The notes under the pieces are model-generated. The model had not been told where the DNA came from. It did no database searches and worked only from the letters and a program-made list of their open reading frames with translations. 64,000 nucleotides of DNA from Cytidiella melzeri (taxonomy: Eukaryota; Basidiomycota; Agaricomycetes; Polyporales; Irpicaceae): contig JABYQR010000089.1 in NCBI GenBank assembly GCA_022592445.1, forward strand, positions 62,001 to 126,000. The letters are read 5' to 3'. This document shows positions 21,202-33,173 of the stretch, piece after piece. Numbering within the stretch: the stretch's first letter is position 1; each line of letters begins with the position of its first letter. The position numbers and the translations under genes were made by a program.

Positions 21202-21743
21202 TTCAGAAGCTGTGAATGCAGACAAAATACCATGTGAGGGACTCTCAAAGTTGTGTGTAATGTTTGTGGACACATTCTAGGACATTTCTTTGTTTGTTTA
21301 TGTACCGTTTTAATGGACGTTGTGTGTGATGTTCCGTATGTCGTTTTATTGGGATTTTTGGAATGATGATGATGATTGTTCATGGAAGTATCGTGTGCGA
21401 TTATGTGGTGAGCATATCGGTGCAAGTCCTCCAGCACTTGCAACGCTGTTGACACTGTCAATATACGCGGAACCAACCTACTCCATGTCACTCAACCCAG
21501 TGCTACACGTCGATGCTTTTTCTATATACACCTCAAGCCTCAACTCAAAAATCTGGAAATTGACCAAATCAATATGGCAACGCAGTGGTATGTTATGGTA
21601 CATTTCATGATTTCCAAACAGTGGTGTGGTGTGACAGTCAGTCCGTGGGTCTGGTTGATGGAAATTAGAATAGATCCTAAGTTATGAAATGCGAGAATGA
21701 CTAGTTTGTGTGCTTTCAATGATCAATGAATTCGTCAAAAATA
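21202..21743. other. convergent intergenic region, nothing identified
   Basis: 542 bp between the 3' ends of glycoprotein copy B (+) and phosphatidylserine decarboxylase (minus). There are no credible ORFs, repeats or RNA genes by eye. Confidence 0.5.
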
Positions 21744-24700
21744 TCACGGGGTAGGGGCGCGACGACAGCAGCGCCCGATACCCATCCCGACACGTACGAG
21801 AGTCTCCAGACACGCTCTCCCGTTGACGAGTAAATCTTCGTCCCACTCGACAGCGCCTTTCTCGAACAACACGACGATCGTTGATCCACCTGACAACAAA
21901 AAAATCAGTCAGTTGATTCACCGAAACCGACCTTTGCGAGAGAAACTCACCGAACGCAAAGTAACCAAACTCCTGCCCTCGCTTGACGGTGTCCCCCTCG
22001 TTCACCGTCGTCTTGATGCTGCCGACCATCATAGCTCCGACACAAACAGCCATAACACGACCAAACTGCGGGCTCTCAATCGGAACGATCTTCCTCGCGT
22101 TTTCACCATAAACATCCAAAGCTGTCCTTATAGCTTGAGGCTAGTAGGAGGAGCGAGCATCAGCAGGGGTGTGAGGCTTTTTCGTTACGAAAGACAACAA
22201 TTTTATTCATGAATGGAGAAAAAACCCCTGAACTCACATTAACGGTGTAGTACTCTCCGGCAATGTACGTCATCGGGCCTATCACGCCGTCGACAGGAGA
22301 ATGGAAGCGATGGTAGTCTTGCGGTGCCAGACGGAAGATACAGAGCGCGCCTCCGTTGTATCGCTCAGCCTCCGACTTGTACGTATTCCCTAGCAACCTT
22401 GCCACAGAAAAGTCGCGACCTTTTATCCACAGACTCGTAGCTTCGTTGACAGTCTCAAACGCCATGAGACGACAGTCTGCGCCGCTGACCAGTCTATTAG
22501 GATCGTCGGGCGACTCGACAGGACGGGCGTCTGGCTTGAGCTCGCGGTAGAAAAACTGGTTGAAAGTTTCTGTGAACGGTCCTTGAGTCAGGCGGCAACA
22601 AGAAGCCAAGTAGAGTGACATACTGAAATATTCCACAGGATGGAGCATTTCGTCCACCTTCAGCTTGTGAAACTCGATGAAAGTGGGGATGTCACGAGCT
22701 GACTCTGGCGAATCATACTTGATGCCTTGCTTGACGGACATCGACTTCAAAAGTCGGCGGGCTGGGAGGTCGATGAGTTACGATGACCCAAGCAGGAGCT
22801 AGTAACCACATACCTCGGCCACCTTCTATACGGCCTCTCCATCCCTTTCTTAAACATAAGCGTCATCGCTGTAAACTGCAAACCAACAAGCATACATACC
22901 TTGTACAACAGCCGAATGCCGAGACGAACATACACCTGCATCTTCTCTTCCTCCAACTGCCCAGTCATCCTGTTTTGCACGATAATATTCGCCGAGTTCT
23001 ACAAGAAATCAACCCATCCCATCTGATCAGTAAACTGTCTGAGCGCAGAAAGCACTAAACCAAACCTACTGCCCCAAGCCGATAATTCCCACTCGCAACC
23101 GACGAAATCACCTTTGTATACCACTTTCTCTGCGCCTGATTCGCCGTCACGAAATTGCCCACCACAATCCGGTCAACCCTCGCCCAATCCTGACTTGCAC
23201 AAATAGCCATATGGGTCACGATATCCACCTCTGCCTTTGAGTTCATCCGTTGCTTGTGGCACAACGGACAGCTCTTAATATTAATGACGCGCTCAAAGGA
23301 GTCCTGATCTGTCGAAGGCGACGACTCTCCAGACCCAGGCTCGTCGGCATCTGAGGACGACGCGGAAGCATGTCTACTAAAGTTGGGCGCCAGCTGACGC
23401 TCTTGCTCGCTCCTACTCATCGCTGCGTTCACAAGTGGCTGCTGCATCGGTTCCGTTGGCTGAGGGGAAGGTTGAGCAGGTTTTTTGAGGTGTTCGCTTT
23501 CTGGGTTGACAGGTGCAGGGATATTCGGCGCTGGGCCAGAGAAGTCGAGTCGGCCCAAGTCGAATTGGAGCTCGCCTCCAGCCATGGCAGACGGCGTGAC
23601 AGGCGCGCTGTTGTTGAGCGTCCTGTCATCTACCTTGATGCGCTTCTTTTCACTGGAGGGTCGGCACAGTTCAGTTTCAAGGCATTGTATAACCTCATCG
23701 ACCGTGAGCGTGTCTTCCGTGGACTTGTCAAACCCAGTGTAAAACGACTCGATAGTTTGCCGTGAGAGTGTTGAGCCCAGAGAGTCGAGCATAGAGGTGA
23801 GTTCGAGCTGCGAAATAGTACCGCTGTCATCCGTATCGTACTGCTTGAGGTATTGGCGCCAAAACCGTTGTCGAAGCGCATCGTACGGCTGGTACTTGGC
23901 TCTGATCAGAAAAAAAGTCAGCGCCCACACTCACCAATGCACCGAGACTCGACGAACCGGATAGTCAACTCTGAATTGTATTTCGACAACGATCCCTTGT
24001 CGGTGTTCAACGGTAATGTAAACTCTGTCATCTCATCCTGTGTGCCATCATTGTCCACCGGGTATAGCTGCGTGACCTCGTCCTGCTTCGGCGCATGCTC
24101 CAACAGCTTTGCCAGCGGGAGGCTGACGTCGCCGATATGGTCGTTAGAGGACAGCTTGTCCCAGTCGAGTACAGCAAGTTGCACATTGAAAGATGTCTCG
24201 TATCTGCGCACGTGGAATAATAGTTTTTCGTCCCAGGTAGGATTGAGCGAGTGTCGAATAACGCGGGTACGGAAAACCTTCTTGCCGAAAGATACGACGA
24301 CGAAAGGATCCATGTCCCATCCCGTCCGTGTCACTGATCATAGAGCTTTAGCATCCACAAATGTGTGATACATGGAGCAAGACATACTGTTACGCAGTTT
24401 TGGCAGGTCCTTCGCGCACTTGATCTCAAGCATGACGATACCCATTATATCATTCGGCCCGGCTGAGAAATTAAAACCAGCGGCAGGCTTTGCCCCCCAT
24501 GACTTTCTGAAACGAGCCTTCTGCACTGAAGGCCTCCTCGGCCCACCAGTCGTTGGTGTAACAGTCCCGGATGGTGGAGTCGAGCCTGCCAAGGTTGGTG
24601 TTGAGGGCGATCCAGGTACACTCATCTCGTGAATCATTGTCGAGTCCACTGACGCAGACCTCTTGCTCGCTGGTCGACGCAAAAACTTGGTGAAAGACTG

Positions 24701-25948
24701 CGAGCGTGTGGAGATCGGCGTGGGAGGTACGACACTAACTGCGGGCGTAGCGGGTGTTGGCGTTTTCGTCATACCAGCAAGCGTCGGCGTGTCCAATGCA
24801 TCCAAAGCGTTGGGCTTCTGCTGATCTGGTGAGGCGTGCATCGGCGGAGGTGTGGCCGTTTGAAACATATCGTTGCCGAAGTCGTCGTCATCGAGCGCCG
24901 AGTCAGACTCGCCTTCGTCCGAGCTGAGGCCATCGTCTGCAAACTCGGGGCCGTTGTGCGAGGAGCGGATTGTGCCAATACCTTCCGTCTGAGGGATGTC
25001 AGTGAGTGATGATACGAGTAAACGGGAGTGATTGCCACGTACGGGAGGCGCAGAAACCAAACTCGGACGTGACAACTTGCGGAAATCGTCATAAATTTCG
25101 CTAAAGGGCCTGGAGGACTCCACATTGGGAGGCTGGACAAAGCCCAGCTTGACTTGAATAGTGCCAGTGGCCAAGGTAGACGTACGAGTGGATACGATGT
25201 TCAATGAGAACGGCTGGCACAGGTTAATTTTGGTGGCTGACAAGATGTTGGAATCGCTCACTTTGTTGTTTGGATCATCGAATGCAAACGGATTGTCATC
25301 TCTAAACCAATCGTCCAAGGGAATGGAGACTTCGCCCAGGTAATCCTTCTTGAGCATGTCCTTGTCCCATATGACGAGTTCGATCACGCCGAGTTTGTCC
25401 GCCAGGGAGTGATAGAGAAGGAAGTCAAAGGTGGCATCCTTTGGCGACCAGACAGGATTGACAGTCTTTTTCTGAACGGTGGTTTGGAACCGGTCGCGCA
25501 AGAGCGAAACGACGACAAAACTAGAGGAGAACGAATGAGTACGCAGACCATCGTGCAGCAGTCAAAGGTACAATACGGCGAGCACGATCCATTCTGGTAG
25601 AGAGCGCAAAGCCGTGCCTATAGACAGCAGTTCTCGTTGAGACAAGTAAGGGCTCGCAGATGTGGTTGAACGTGAGCAGTGCGAGCACGGGGACGCAGTC
25701 GAGGTGCAGTGACACGGAAGGTGAAAGAGCACTTACGGATCGCTGACCCCTCCCTTGTCCTTCGCCAGCACACCCTCGCAGGAGATGACCTGAACCTTGA
25801 GTATCACGACTGGCTGTTCTCCGTGAGCAGGCGAGAAGGCGTTTCTGCCACTTCCCTTGCCTCCGTAGACTGGTATAGGGATGCGTGCACCAGCAGTTTT
25901 GATGGCTCTACCAAGCGGTTTGAGGGCCTTTTTGGGGGCACGAACCAT
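21744..25948 (-). CDS. PSD2: phosphatidylserine decarboxylase, C2-domain (Psd2-like) type
   Basis: Eleven exons: 25737-25948, 25043-25520, 24388-24988, 23958-24333, 23070-23901, 22900-22998, 22814-22844, 22624-22761, 22238-22569, 21951-22140, 21744-21889; 1144 residues. The enzyme converts phosphatidylserine to phosphatidylethanolamine. Order: C2 domain 1 ([25 protein letters not shown]), an acidic Ser-rich linker, C2 domain 2 ([31 protein letters not shown]), an EF-hand-like segment (DTDDSGTIS, about residue 575), then the decarboxylase from about residue 866 ([53 protein letters not shown]). Splicing of the last two exons creates FGGST (about 1097-1100), the self-cleavage site whose Ser becomes the pyruvoyl group. 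Endosome/Golgi location is inferred from Psd2. Exon 7 is only 31 nt. Intron 4 uses donor GTTCGT. Confidence 0.95.
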
Positions 25949-27600
25949 GCTTAAGACAAACCCAGGTCAGAATATGCGAGAGTATATGTGAGAGTATGGG
26001 AGGAGGAGGGAGGAGGAGGGAGGAAGGAGGTGCTCGGCGCAGTGGGCAGGCATTAAACGTCACTGCTCGAACAAAGTAAGCGCGATCAGATCAGTGCAAC
26101 GATGATCGGCGTTGATGCCTCCGCCGTCGTCGTCAATGCCCGTCCCGTCGTCTTCATCGCCTTGCGCTCAACCATCACAGTGGGCTGTGTACAGAGTCAC
26201 GCTGGGAGGCTGCCCTCATTCCCTCTCTCAAAATTATTAACTCTTAGCATGCATCTTTCGTTTTCGTAGTGCCAGGACCCTCGAACAAACTCAATGCACA
26301 GAGACGAAGCTGCATGCAAGGGTTTGGAGGCCGACTCTCCTCTCCACGGGCCTAGTAAGAGAAAAGTGAGTGGGGAGAGGAGTGTCGCACACCAGTATGC
26401 CTAGTGGCTATCTATACTGCTGGTATAATTGATGACAACTCGTGAGCAACAAACTACCACAGTAAGATAGTAGCAACACTCACATGTTACATCAACAGAT
26501 ACCCGCGATAGCGATGTCTTCCAGCCAGATGTTTGCGCTCTTTCGACTCGCAAATTACATGCGAAATTTTGACGGGCAAATGCATAAGTGAGTTCTCTTG
26601 CACATCGCCGCTACCGCTGTCATGTACCGGAGATGTTCACAGACCTTACCTTATCATATAGTCCACCTCGCCAGAGGCAGCGGTGCTGTATGACTACGGA
26701 GACATTCGTACCAGTTAGCGCAGACAACACAACTTTACAAGGCATATACGTTACTTACCACTGGGCACCAGTCACTGGCATTCTCCTGGAACCAACGATG
26801 ACTATGAGTTTAACACCGTCCAGTGTACGGCAAGGTGAAGATTGCTTGGTGAGCATCTTGAGCAGGGATCCCGGCCCTGGTCGCAGGAAATTGGCGGTCA
26901 TTTCGAGGTTTCTTCCACGGTATGTGGGACCATCATGTAAGACAGTAAAGAATCAATCCGAATTGCCGTCAATTATTTATAACTTGCTTCAGGTGAAGAC
27001 AACCCTTGCAGTTTGATGGCGTGTTTTGAGCTGCGCCAATGGCCAGAGCTGCTGACCATCGGAAATGAAATGTCGGTGAGTGCAGGCTCTAAATGTCTGA
27101 GAAATGGCTTACCTGTGCGCAACCCATATATTGACACAACGCACTCTCGATAGCCGCTATTTACGACGGCTAACTGGACGCTCGACATTCGGGAGCTAGA
27201 TTAAAGCCTAACTTTCAAGGCTCTGGCAGGCAAAACCGGTATCCGATCGCGATCTCACGGCAGCCCACGTCGTCCTGATTAGGCAATTGAACCGGCCACA
27301 CCTCCTCTTCCCAATCAGGCAGTCGAAAAAATTGAATAGCCGATAGCGGAGCTTATACCAATCACCTAATGAACCGTCGCTCGAGGCTTCAGGCCGTTTA
27401 CTCTCAACCCCCACCCACCCGTCAAAGCTCCGAACAGCTCCTGCTCTTTCCTCCCTCTCACGAGGCCATCGACGTCCAATCCGCAGTCACCCATCGTCGT
27501 GAGTGGGCCATCACTATTGTCTTACTGTCTTTCGTCCATACTGACCTTCGTCTGCGACCTCCGACTATCCGACCCGCTCAGTCCAACAATCCAAGCAGAC
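25949..27600. other. 1.65-kb divergent intergenic region with uncertain small ORFs
   Basis: The region separates the PSD start from the start of the gene at 27601. It includes a purine-rich GGGAGGAGG-type tract at 25998-26030. Between 26514 and 27016 both strands offer small spliced models (see the separate entry). Nothing else convincing is seen. Confidence 0.4.
26514..27016. other. competing small-gene models on both strands
   Basis: Plus strand: ATG at 26514, donor GTGAGT at 26588, acceptor ATAG before 26663, a frame open to about 26922, donor GTATGT, acceptor TTCAG at 26992, ending at a TGA at 27016. Minus strand: ATG at 26901, exon to 26759, a 65-bp intron (26694-26758; GTAAGT donor, GCTAAC branch-like motif, TAG acceptor), stop at 26654, 60 residues starting MTANFLRPGPGSLLKMLTKQ. 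Both are well formed, and at most one is likely to be real. No family recognised. Confidence 0.3.
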
Positions 27601-28453
27601 ATGCCTTCCGTCCGCCCTCTCACCATCATCAAACACTCCTCCACACAAAACATCGCACTCCCCGATCTCGAGCATCTCAAGACCCCGACGTTCTTCGCCG
27701 ACGACGTCTACACTCCTATCAAGCCAGTCACCCACCTCAACATCGTCAAAAAATCACCCGTGAAGATCTCCAGACACTACAAGAGTCTCAAAGCGACCAA
27801 TTTCCTCGCCGCCAACGTCGACCATCACCCCATCCCAGCGTTCCCCTTCCACACAGCCCACAACCCCCCAACGACACCCACCTCTGCCCGTCCACCTTTC
27901 ACTCCCACTGGCATGTCGGGAACCCGCCGGACTCTCCAACGAGTCCCTCGTTTCCGCAACGCTGCAGAGATGCACCAGCAATCACTCGCCTCTCCAAATC
28001 CAAAGCTTCACATCAACACAACCAGCCTCAACACCTCCTTCAGCTCCAAGGCAACATACAAGCCTGAGGACGAGGAGGACGCATTCTTCTTCAGCAGCGA
28101 CGACGACTCTTGCCCATCGCTCACTAACAGTCCTTCCACCACCACAGAATCAACTCTGTACTCCCCCTGCGAGAGCGAGAGCGACGACGAGTTCATGGCC
28201 AACATGCCAGTCTTCTCCCCCGTCACCTTCCAAGAAACCGAAACCGACTCGGACGAATTCAAATTCGAAGACAACGGTGCAGGTTCGTCTGACTTTGTGT
28301 ACTTCCCACTCGCACTCGTTCTGGGAAAAAAACTGATCAAAGGATACCTCGACTTCGATAGGTGTTCAAACCCATAAAGCTGAGCCCTTTGCCGACCTCC
28401 ACGACATGGTGTTCTCGATGATAGTGGAAGGGGCTCTTGAGCAGTGCAAATAG
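27601..28453 (+). CDS. hypothetical acidic Ser/Thr-rich protein
   Basis: Two exons, 27601-28282 and 28362-28453, giving 257 residues. The intron uses donor GTTCGT; splicing replaces a weak read-through end with a well-formed C-terminus (HKAEPFADLHDMVFSMIVEG). The N-terminal part is basic with short hydrophobic motifs (KHSSTQNIALPDLEHLKTPT); the middle is Pro/Thr-rich; the last third is strongly acidic (EDEEDAFFFSSDDDSCPSL, CESESDDEF). There is no signal peptide or membrane segment. I recognise no domain; composition suggests a disordered regulatory protein. Confidence 0.7.
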
Positions 28454-28741
28454 ATAGACTGCGGGCGGTGGGTACCGGTGATGAGTCAGGATGTTGGAAT
28501 GTAAACACTCCCGTACAGGGAAGGAGAACGGGAACGACCAAATATATATACACTAGACTTTTCTTTTCTTTTTTCAATCGGTAATCAAACTTGTATTCTG
28601 TCGTATAGTGCATTCGAAATACAACAATGTCCCCATGTTGGCATTACAGACTAGGTTTTCATTGCTACCTCTGCTGCAAGCTAACTTGAATGGCTGAGAG
28701 TGACATTGATTTTATGTGGGTGCGCGCGGTGCAGTGTCAAT
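28454..28741. other. convergent 3' region
   Basis: Short interval between the 3' ends of two convergent genes. It is AT-rich with a T-tract near 28561-28575. No gene seen. Confidence 0.4.
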
Positions 28742-30357
28742 CTAATCATCCCTGCTCGTGCGATCCTCATCAAGAGCCTTCCTCCCATCCGTACCTTCAT
28801 CAAACTGGTACAACGGAAAGTCCAACAAGACTGTCTTCTTAAGCCAGGCCGGCAACGGCCTGTACAGCGTCGGTGGGATGGGGATGAGAATAGACGTTGA
28901 CGCAAGATAGGCTTTGTACTTTGGCCAGGCGTCGGGGTACTCTGGAGAACCAGAGCTAGATGATGAGGAAGAAGAAGTAGAGTGCGACATGAGGAAAAAC
29001 TTCTTGGCCGTGGGTTTTTCGGCTGTGGGTACTCCCGAGGCAAACATCAAAAGCCTTAATGTGCGTACATCATTCAGTAATCACATATAGAAAAGTTGTG
29101 ATTAAGTACTCACAAGACAGTGAATATCGGAGAGACGACAGCGGCGCGTTGAGCAGCCTTGACAGACCCGAGTAGACCCGGATTACCGCCATTTGTAGTG
29201 GGAGATAAGCACAGCGTCCATATTCCCCACCAGCATAGCATCCTACGGAGATGATCAAAAAAGCGAAAGCCTTGGTCGTGGTCTGCAACACCTACTCTCC
29301 GAAATAGGGCGGATGCCTCGACCACTTCCAAATACCGGTCTGAATCGGTCGATCCTTAGGAGGCTTGGTAGACTTGTACCTAAACTATGTGTAGTATTGA
29401 CATGAGGTTATATAAGAAAGCTCTAGCGCTTTCACTAACCTTCTGGATATCAGCGAGAGTTTCTACCATCCAGCCGATGGACCAAAGAACGATCCCAACG
29501 ATATCTCGAGCGGTACCGAATTTGGGATTCGTACCACCAGTTGCAACGTCAGAGACGGCAGGAGAGTTGAGGATAACGAATGGCAGAGACACCGTCCACA
29601 CCTACCAAACATTGACCGGAGTTGAACAATATGTACCTCGTGGAGACGTGCATACCTACCCAGACAATCTGTCCTAAAGTGGTAATGACATATCAACGAT
29701 GATGTTCGTCAGCTCACTTAAGAGTAACACCAGACCTATCCAGAACCCTATGTTTCCCAAAGGTCAACGCTGTTCATGTCGAGAGCCTCGTCGAGTACGC
29801 ACCCATGAATTTGAAGAAATGAGAACGGATATCGTCGAACCGGGTATCGCTACCTGTCTTGAGTACGCGGAACAACAGAAAACCTGTCGACGATGAGTTG
29901 CAGAAACGAATAAAATATTAACAATGGCTCAGATAGTTCGAAAGAGTATTTACCTGCTAGCCTTGCTGCCCAGACCATTACGAATACACTAGCAACGACA
30001 TTGCGAGTATGATAGGTGTTGACCATCAAAAGCGTGAGAAGAGCTGCAAACGTTTTTTATGAGCTTCTGGATTCGCGTGAGCGTTCAGCAGGTATACCTA
30101 GTATGAAGAAATTTGATCCTACGTTCACACGTAAGTCGAGCCGCGAACAAACTCCCAAAGCATGGGCTTACCACCAGTAAAGTCCGTAATCTTGTCAAAC
30201 TGTTGCACAACGGTAAAACGGCCACGTCAGTTTGAAAAGCCGGTTATTTTCGCACCTGGAAAGTCCACGCTATGGCAAAACCGAGTAACTGATACCCGAC
30301 AGTGACCAAGAGGGTGATAGAGAGATAATACTTGTCGAGAACTTGAGCGGGTGCCAT
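28742..30357 (-). CDS. DUF1295 (steroid-reductase-like) integral membrane protein
   Basis: Eleven exons: 30256-30357, 30172-30199, 30098-30118, 29954-30043, 29803-29883, 29735-29746, 29660-29673, 29440-29601, 29296-29384, 29114-29242, 28742-29054; 346 residues. Several hydrophobic helices alternate with conserved loops: VFVMVWAARLAGFLLFRV, GFWIGQIVWVWTVSLP, and, near the C-terminus, the signature KPPKDRPIQTGIWKWSRHPP-YFGE followed by WWGIW. This resembles the NADPH-binding C-terminal region of 5-alpha-reductase/ICMT-like enzymes, so reduction or methylation of a lipid is possible; the substrate is unknown. Exons 6 and 7 are micro-exons of 12 and 14 nt, needed to rebuild FWIGQIVWVW. Choosing the TAG at 29385-29387 as acceptor yields QKFRYKS, the usual family wording. 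The C-terminal tail carries a Ser run. Confidence 0.88.
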
Positions 30358-30490
30358 GTCCGCCTGTGTTCACGCTTTTCCGCTGTCCGACGCAGAATAA
30401 GGGAGCTGAGGCGGGAGTGGTTGCAAGTCATGATAGAGCACTGTGTCGGTATATATACCAAGGTCAGCTCATGACGCGGCGCAGGAGATA

Positions 30491-30775
30491 TCAAAGGCAA
30501 GTCTTCGCGTCAGATCGGCGGTACCACTGACATCCAAACTGGGACAGGGCGGGGTCGGGGTTCCTTTGTCGTGGATGGCAGGCGTCGTAGGCAGTCTGAT
30601 TCGTGTAGTCGTCGTTCACTTTGAAGATACTTGCGTACTGTTGCCCGATGGAAGTTAACGTGCAGTCACGGACGCGCTTGGTCACAAACACCAAGCATGA
30701 CCGCTTCGGGTACAGCTTGCACTCGTTCGTTCGTGTCAATATAGCTCTTACAATCAAAATTGGGCCAACAACCAT
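30491..30775 (-). CDS. possible small protein, unknown
   Basis: An ATG at 30775 opens 94 codons (MVVGPILIVRAILTRTNECK... ending near SDAKTCL). It has a short hydrophobic start and four Cys, and includes a protein-like stretch VNDDYTNQTAYDACHPRQRN. A GTAAGA soon after the start suggests that the true structure may be spliced. It lies between two same-strand genes. No family recognised. Confidence 0.25.
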   Translation of the reverse strand: MVVGPILIVRAILTRTNECKLYPKRSCLVFVTKRVRDCTLTSIGQQYASIFKVNDDYTNQTAYDACHPRQRNPDPALSQFGCQWYRRSDAKTCL

Positions 30776-30866
30776 GGTCACCGCACTACCACCGGTCAAG
30801 TCCTCTGACCACCGCAACTTTTTACACCCAAGGGCCGTACGTAATCCAAGTGAATGTGCAGCACGA

Positions 30867-33173
30867 TCACAAGAACAGTGTCGAGCCCGTCTTCACCTCC
30901 TTCAACACACCCGCACTGGCCAGTCGATCAAACAGGCTGAACAACATAAGGTCCTGCATCATGCACGCAAAGCTGAGTATCGTTCGTGGAGAGATAAAAG
31001 CTGATACGCAAAAAGAAAAAAAAAACACATACGCAGGTTTTCTGAGCGACAAAGCTGATAGTGACAGGGAGGTGCTCCGTCGTGCTTGTGATAGTCGAAT
31101 TGTACGCGATCTCGCCAACTAAAGACACTCATGTTATCACCAATATAAGACTGCAATTAAAAAAAAAACGGGTTGTGTACCAGGGACAACCATATCAGGA
31201 ACTTCGGCGTGGACAGCAACACGGCTCAATCCAAAGCCAAAAGGTGCACTTGGAGGACTGGGGGAGGCAAACAACAAAGTGAGAAATAGGGTGCTTCAGT
31301 AAGCCGACTGCTGAAACACACCTGATATAACGGTTGCGATAATTCGTTCCTCCAGAGCTTTGCGGGTACAAAAAGATGGCGTCTGAGCATGTTTCGTTGT
31401 TCGACCCAAGGATGTCTTGCTGAAACCAGTTCATGAACAACGTCTTGTTCGTAATCGCAGTTTCCTTTTGTAGCGTCACATTTGGCAGAGCCCGAGCGTA
31501 AGCCCAGCGGTTCAGAGGGGCGGGGTCGATAAACGGAACACGACCATTGTTGGCTTTCATGTGGTCGGATATGAAAGGATCGGCGACGAGCGCGATTTGG
31601 TCGATAGTGATGAGATCGGCGTAAGTCGTGTTGAGGACTTTGGAGAGGGGAGCCGGAGGGTTCTGGCCTTGGCTGATGAGAGGACTGGTTTCCTCCCACA
31701 GAGCTGTCAAGTTCATTTCAGTGCGTGTCGTGTTCAGGAAACCTTCGAGCTGCTTGATAAAGTCGTTGAAGACTGCGCCTGACGTCCCATTCGCCGGAGG
31801 AGACTTTAGGAAGCTGCTCCCCCATCCGTCGACGGGGAAGAGTATCTTGGTGGGGAACTTGTTGAACTGCAAAAAAAGTGCGCCAGGTCAACAAGTTTGA
31901 CCGGTACATGATATTCGCTGTAGACGTACCTGCGTGTAATTTTGGTACCACCAGTCGCCAGCGGTCTTCCAGCTCTTCGCGTCGCGTGCAAAGATCCCGG
32001 CAGTGTCGAGCTCCGGTGACAAGGGCATGACATCGTCGAGAGAAACCGCGCCGTGAGAAGGTCGATTTCCAAAAACACCATTCGCACCGGCGGGACCTCG
32101 CATCGACCCTCCAGTGTCGCTCCCAACGGCGTAGTCCAACCACTCGTACGCTGCGACTGCTACACCAGAGCCTGTAGAAGACGAGCTACCGTCCTGATAC
32201 CCGTCACCTCGAGGGTTGAACGGGGCGTGAAAATCAACCCAATCGTCTGTGGCAGTCTCCCCATTAGCAAATTGCGAGGGAAAAGTCTTGCAGACAATCA
32301 CAGCGCCACCGTCAATCAAACGCTGTATTGCCGGGGCAGTCGTATTTTTTGGTGGGTACAGGTCGTAAAACGCGCGATTGCCGCACGACGTCTTCAAACC
32401 GGCAACATCGAAAATGTCCTTGACTGCGACTCGTTTGCCGGCCAAGGGCTCCTTTGCGGAAGGAGAGAAATACAGCCGCGAAGGAACTGCTACGCTCTGT
32501 GAGGCATCGCCGTCGATGTGCACTGGAAGCTGTGCGAAACCACCGTTGCCGTTGGGGATGGTACCGTATAAACATGCGCCGTTGGTGTCGCTGTAAAGTC
32601 TCCAAGCTAATATCCATAAGCCTCGAAGCGGTGCTACGACTGTTTTTTTGTCACTCACCCTGGTAGACATTGCCGTTTTGGGGATCAACAAAGTATGGGC
32701 CGCCGACAACGGGCTTTGTCAAAGGAACCGTGGATGACCCGAGCACGACTTTGATGCTATTTCCGGGGGATATAGCGACAGACGCTCTAGGATTTATCGC
32801 GGATACATATAAACCTATAGTTGTATAGCTCGCTCAGAAGCCTGCTAGCTGACAGACGAAAATACAGATGCTCATCACCTTGCAAGAAACTAGTCTGCCA
32901 AACATCGTCTGATGTGCTAAAGTTGGCGGTCAAAGCGTCGAGGTCGCTTTCCGTGAACTTGGCGGCGGCGGTGGAGATGAAGGTGAACGGGACAAGTCCG
33001 GTCCCTTGCAAGGCAGAAGCGTGGCTGCCGAGCTTCAATTGCGACACCGGAGTCGGCGGGACAAAGTACGATACGTCTCCGACCAGAACAGCTTCGCCGA
33101 CTGGAGACACTGCTGCACGCACCGAGGCTTGGAAGAGAACGATGAGGCTGAGGGCCTTCCTCAAAGTGACCAT
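30867..33173 (-). CDS. secreted amidase-signature (AS) family hydrolase
   Basis: Seven exons: 32879-33173, 32659-32784, 31930-32606, 31322-31866, 31181-31257, 31033-31118, 30867-30953; 630 residues. It starts with a signal peptide ([20 protein letters not shown]), then a ~150-residue N-terminal domain found in fungal AS proteins related to Arp1-linked amidases. The AS core shows [14 protein letters not shown] (Lys203), the Ser-rich loop [10 protein letters not shown] (cis-Ser about 284) and [12 protein letters not shown] (nucleophile Ser308), the complete Ser-Ser-Lys triad. The C-terminal part ([27 protein letters not shown]) matches fungal homologues once two awkward acceptors are chosen. 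It hydrolyses an amide; substrate unknown. Location outside the cell or in the secretory path is inferred from the signal peptide. Confidence 0.9.

Noticed and set aside
23370..23765. 131-codon plus-strand ORF within the PSD gene
   Set aside because: Antisense to exon 5, which contains the EF-hand-like and linker coding sequence.
30621..31122. Plus-strand ORFs of 127 and 120 codons
   Set aside because: They overlap the last amidase exons on the other strand and lack domain signals.
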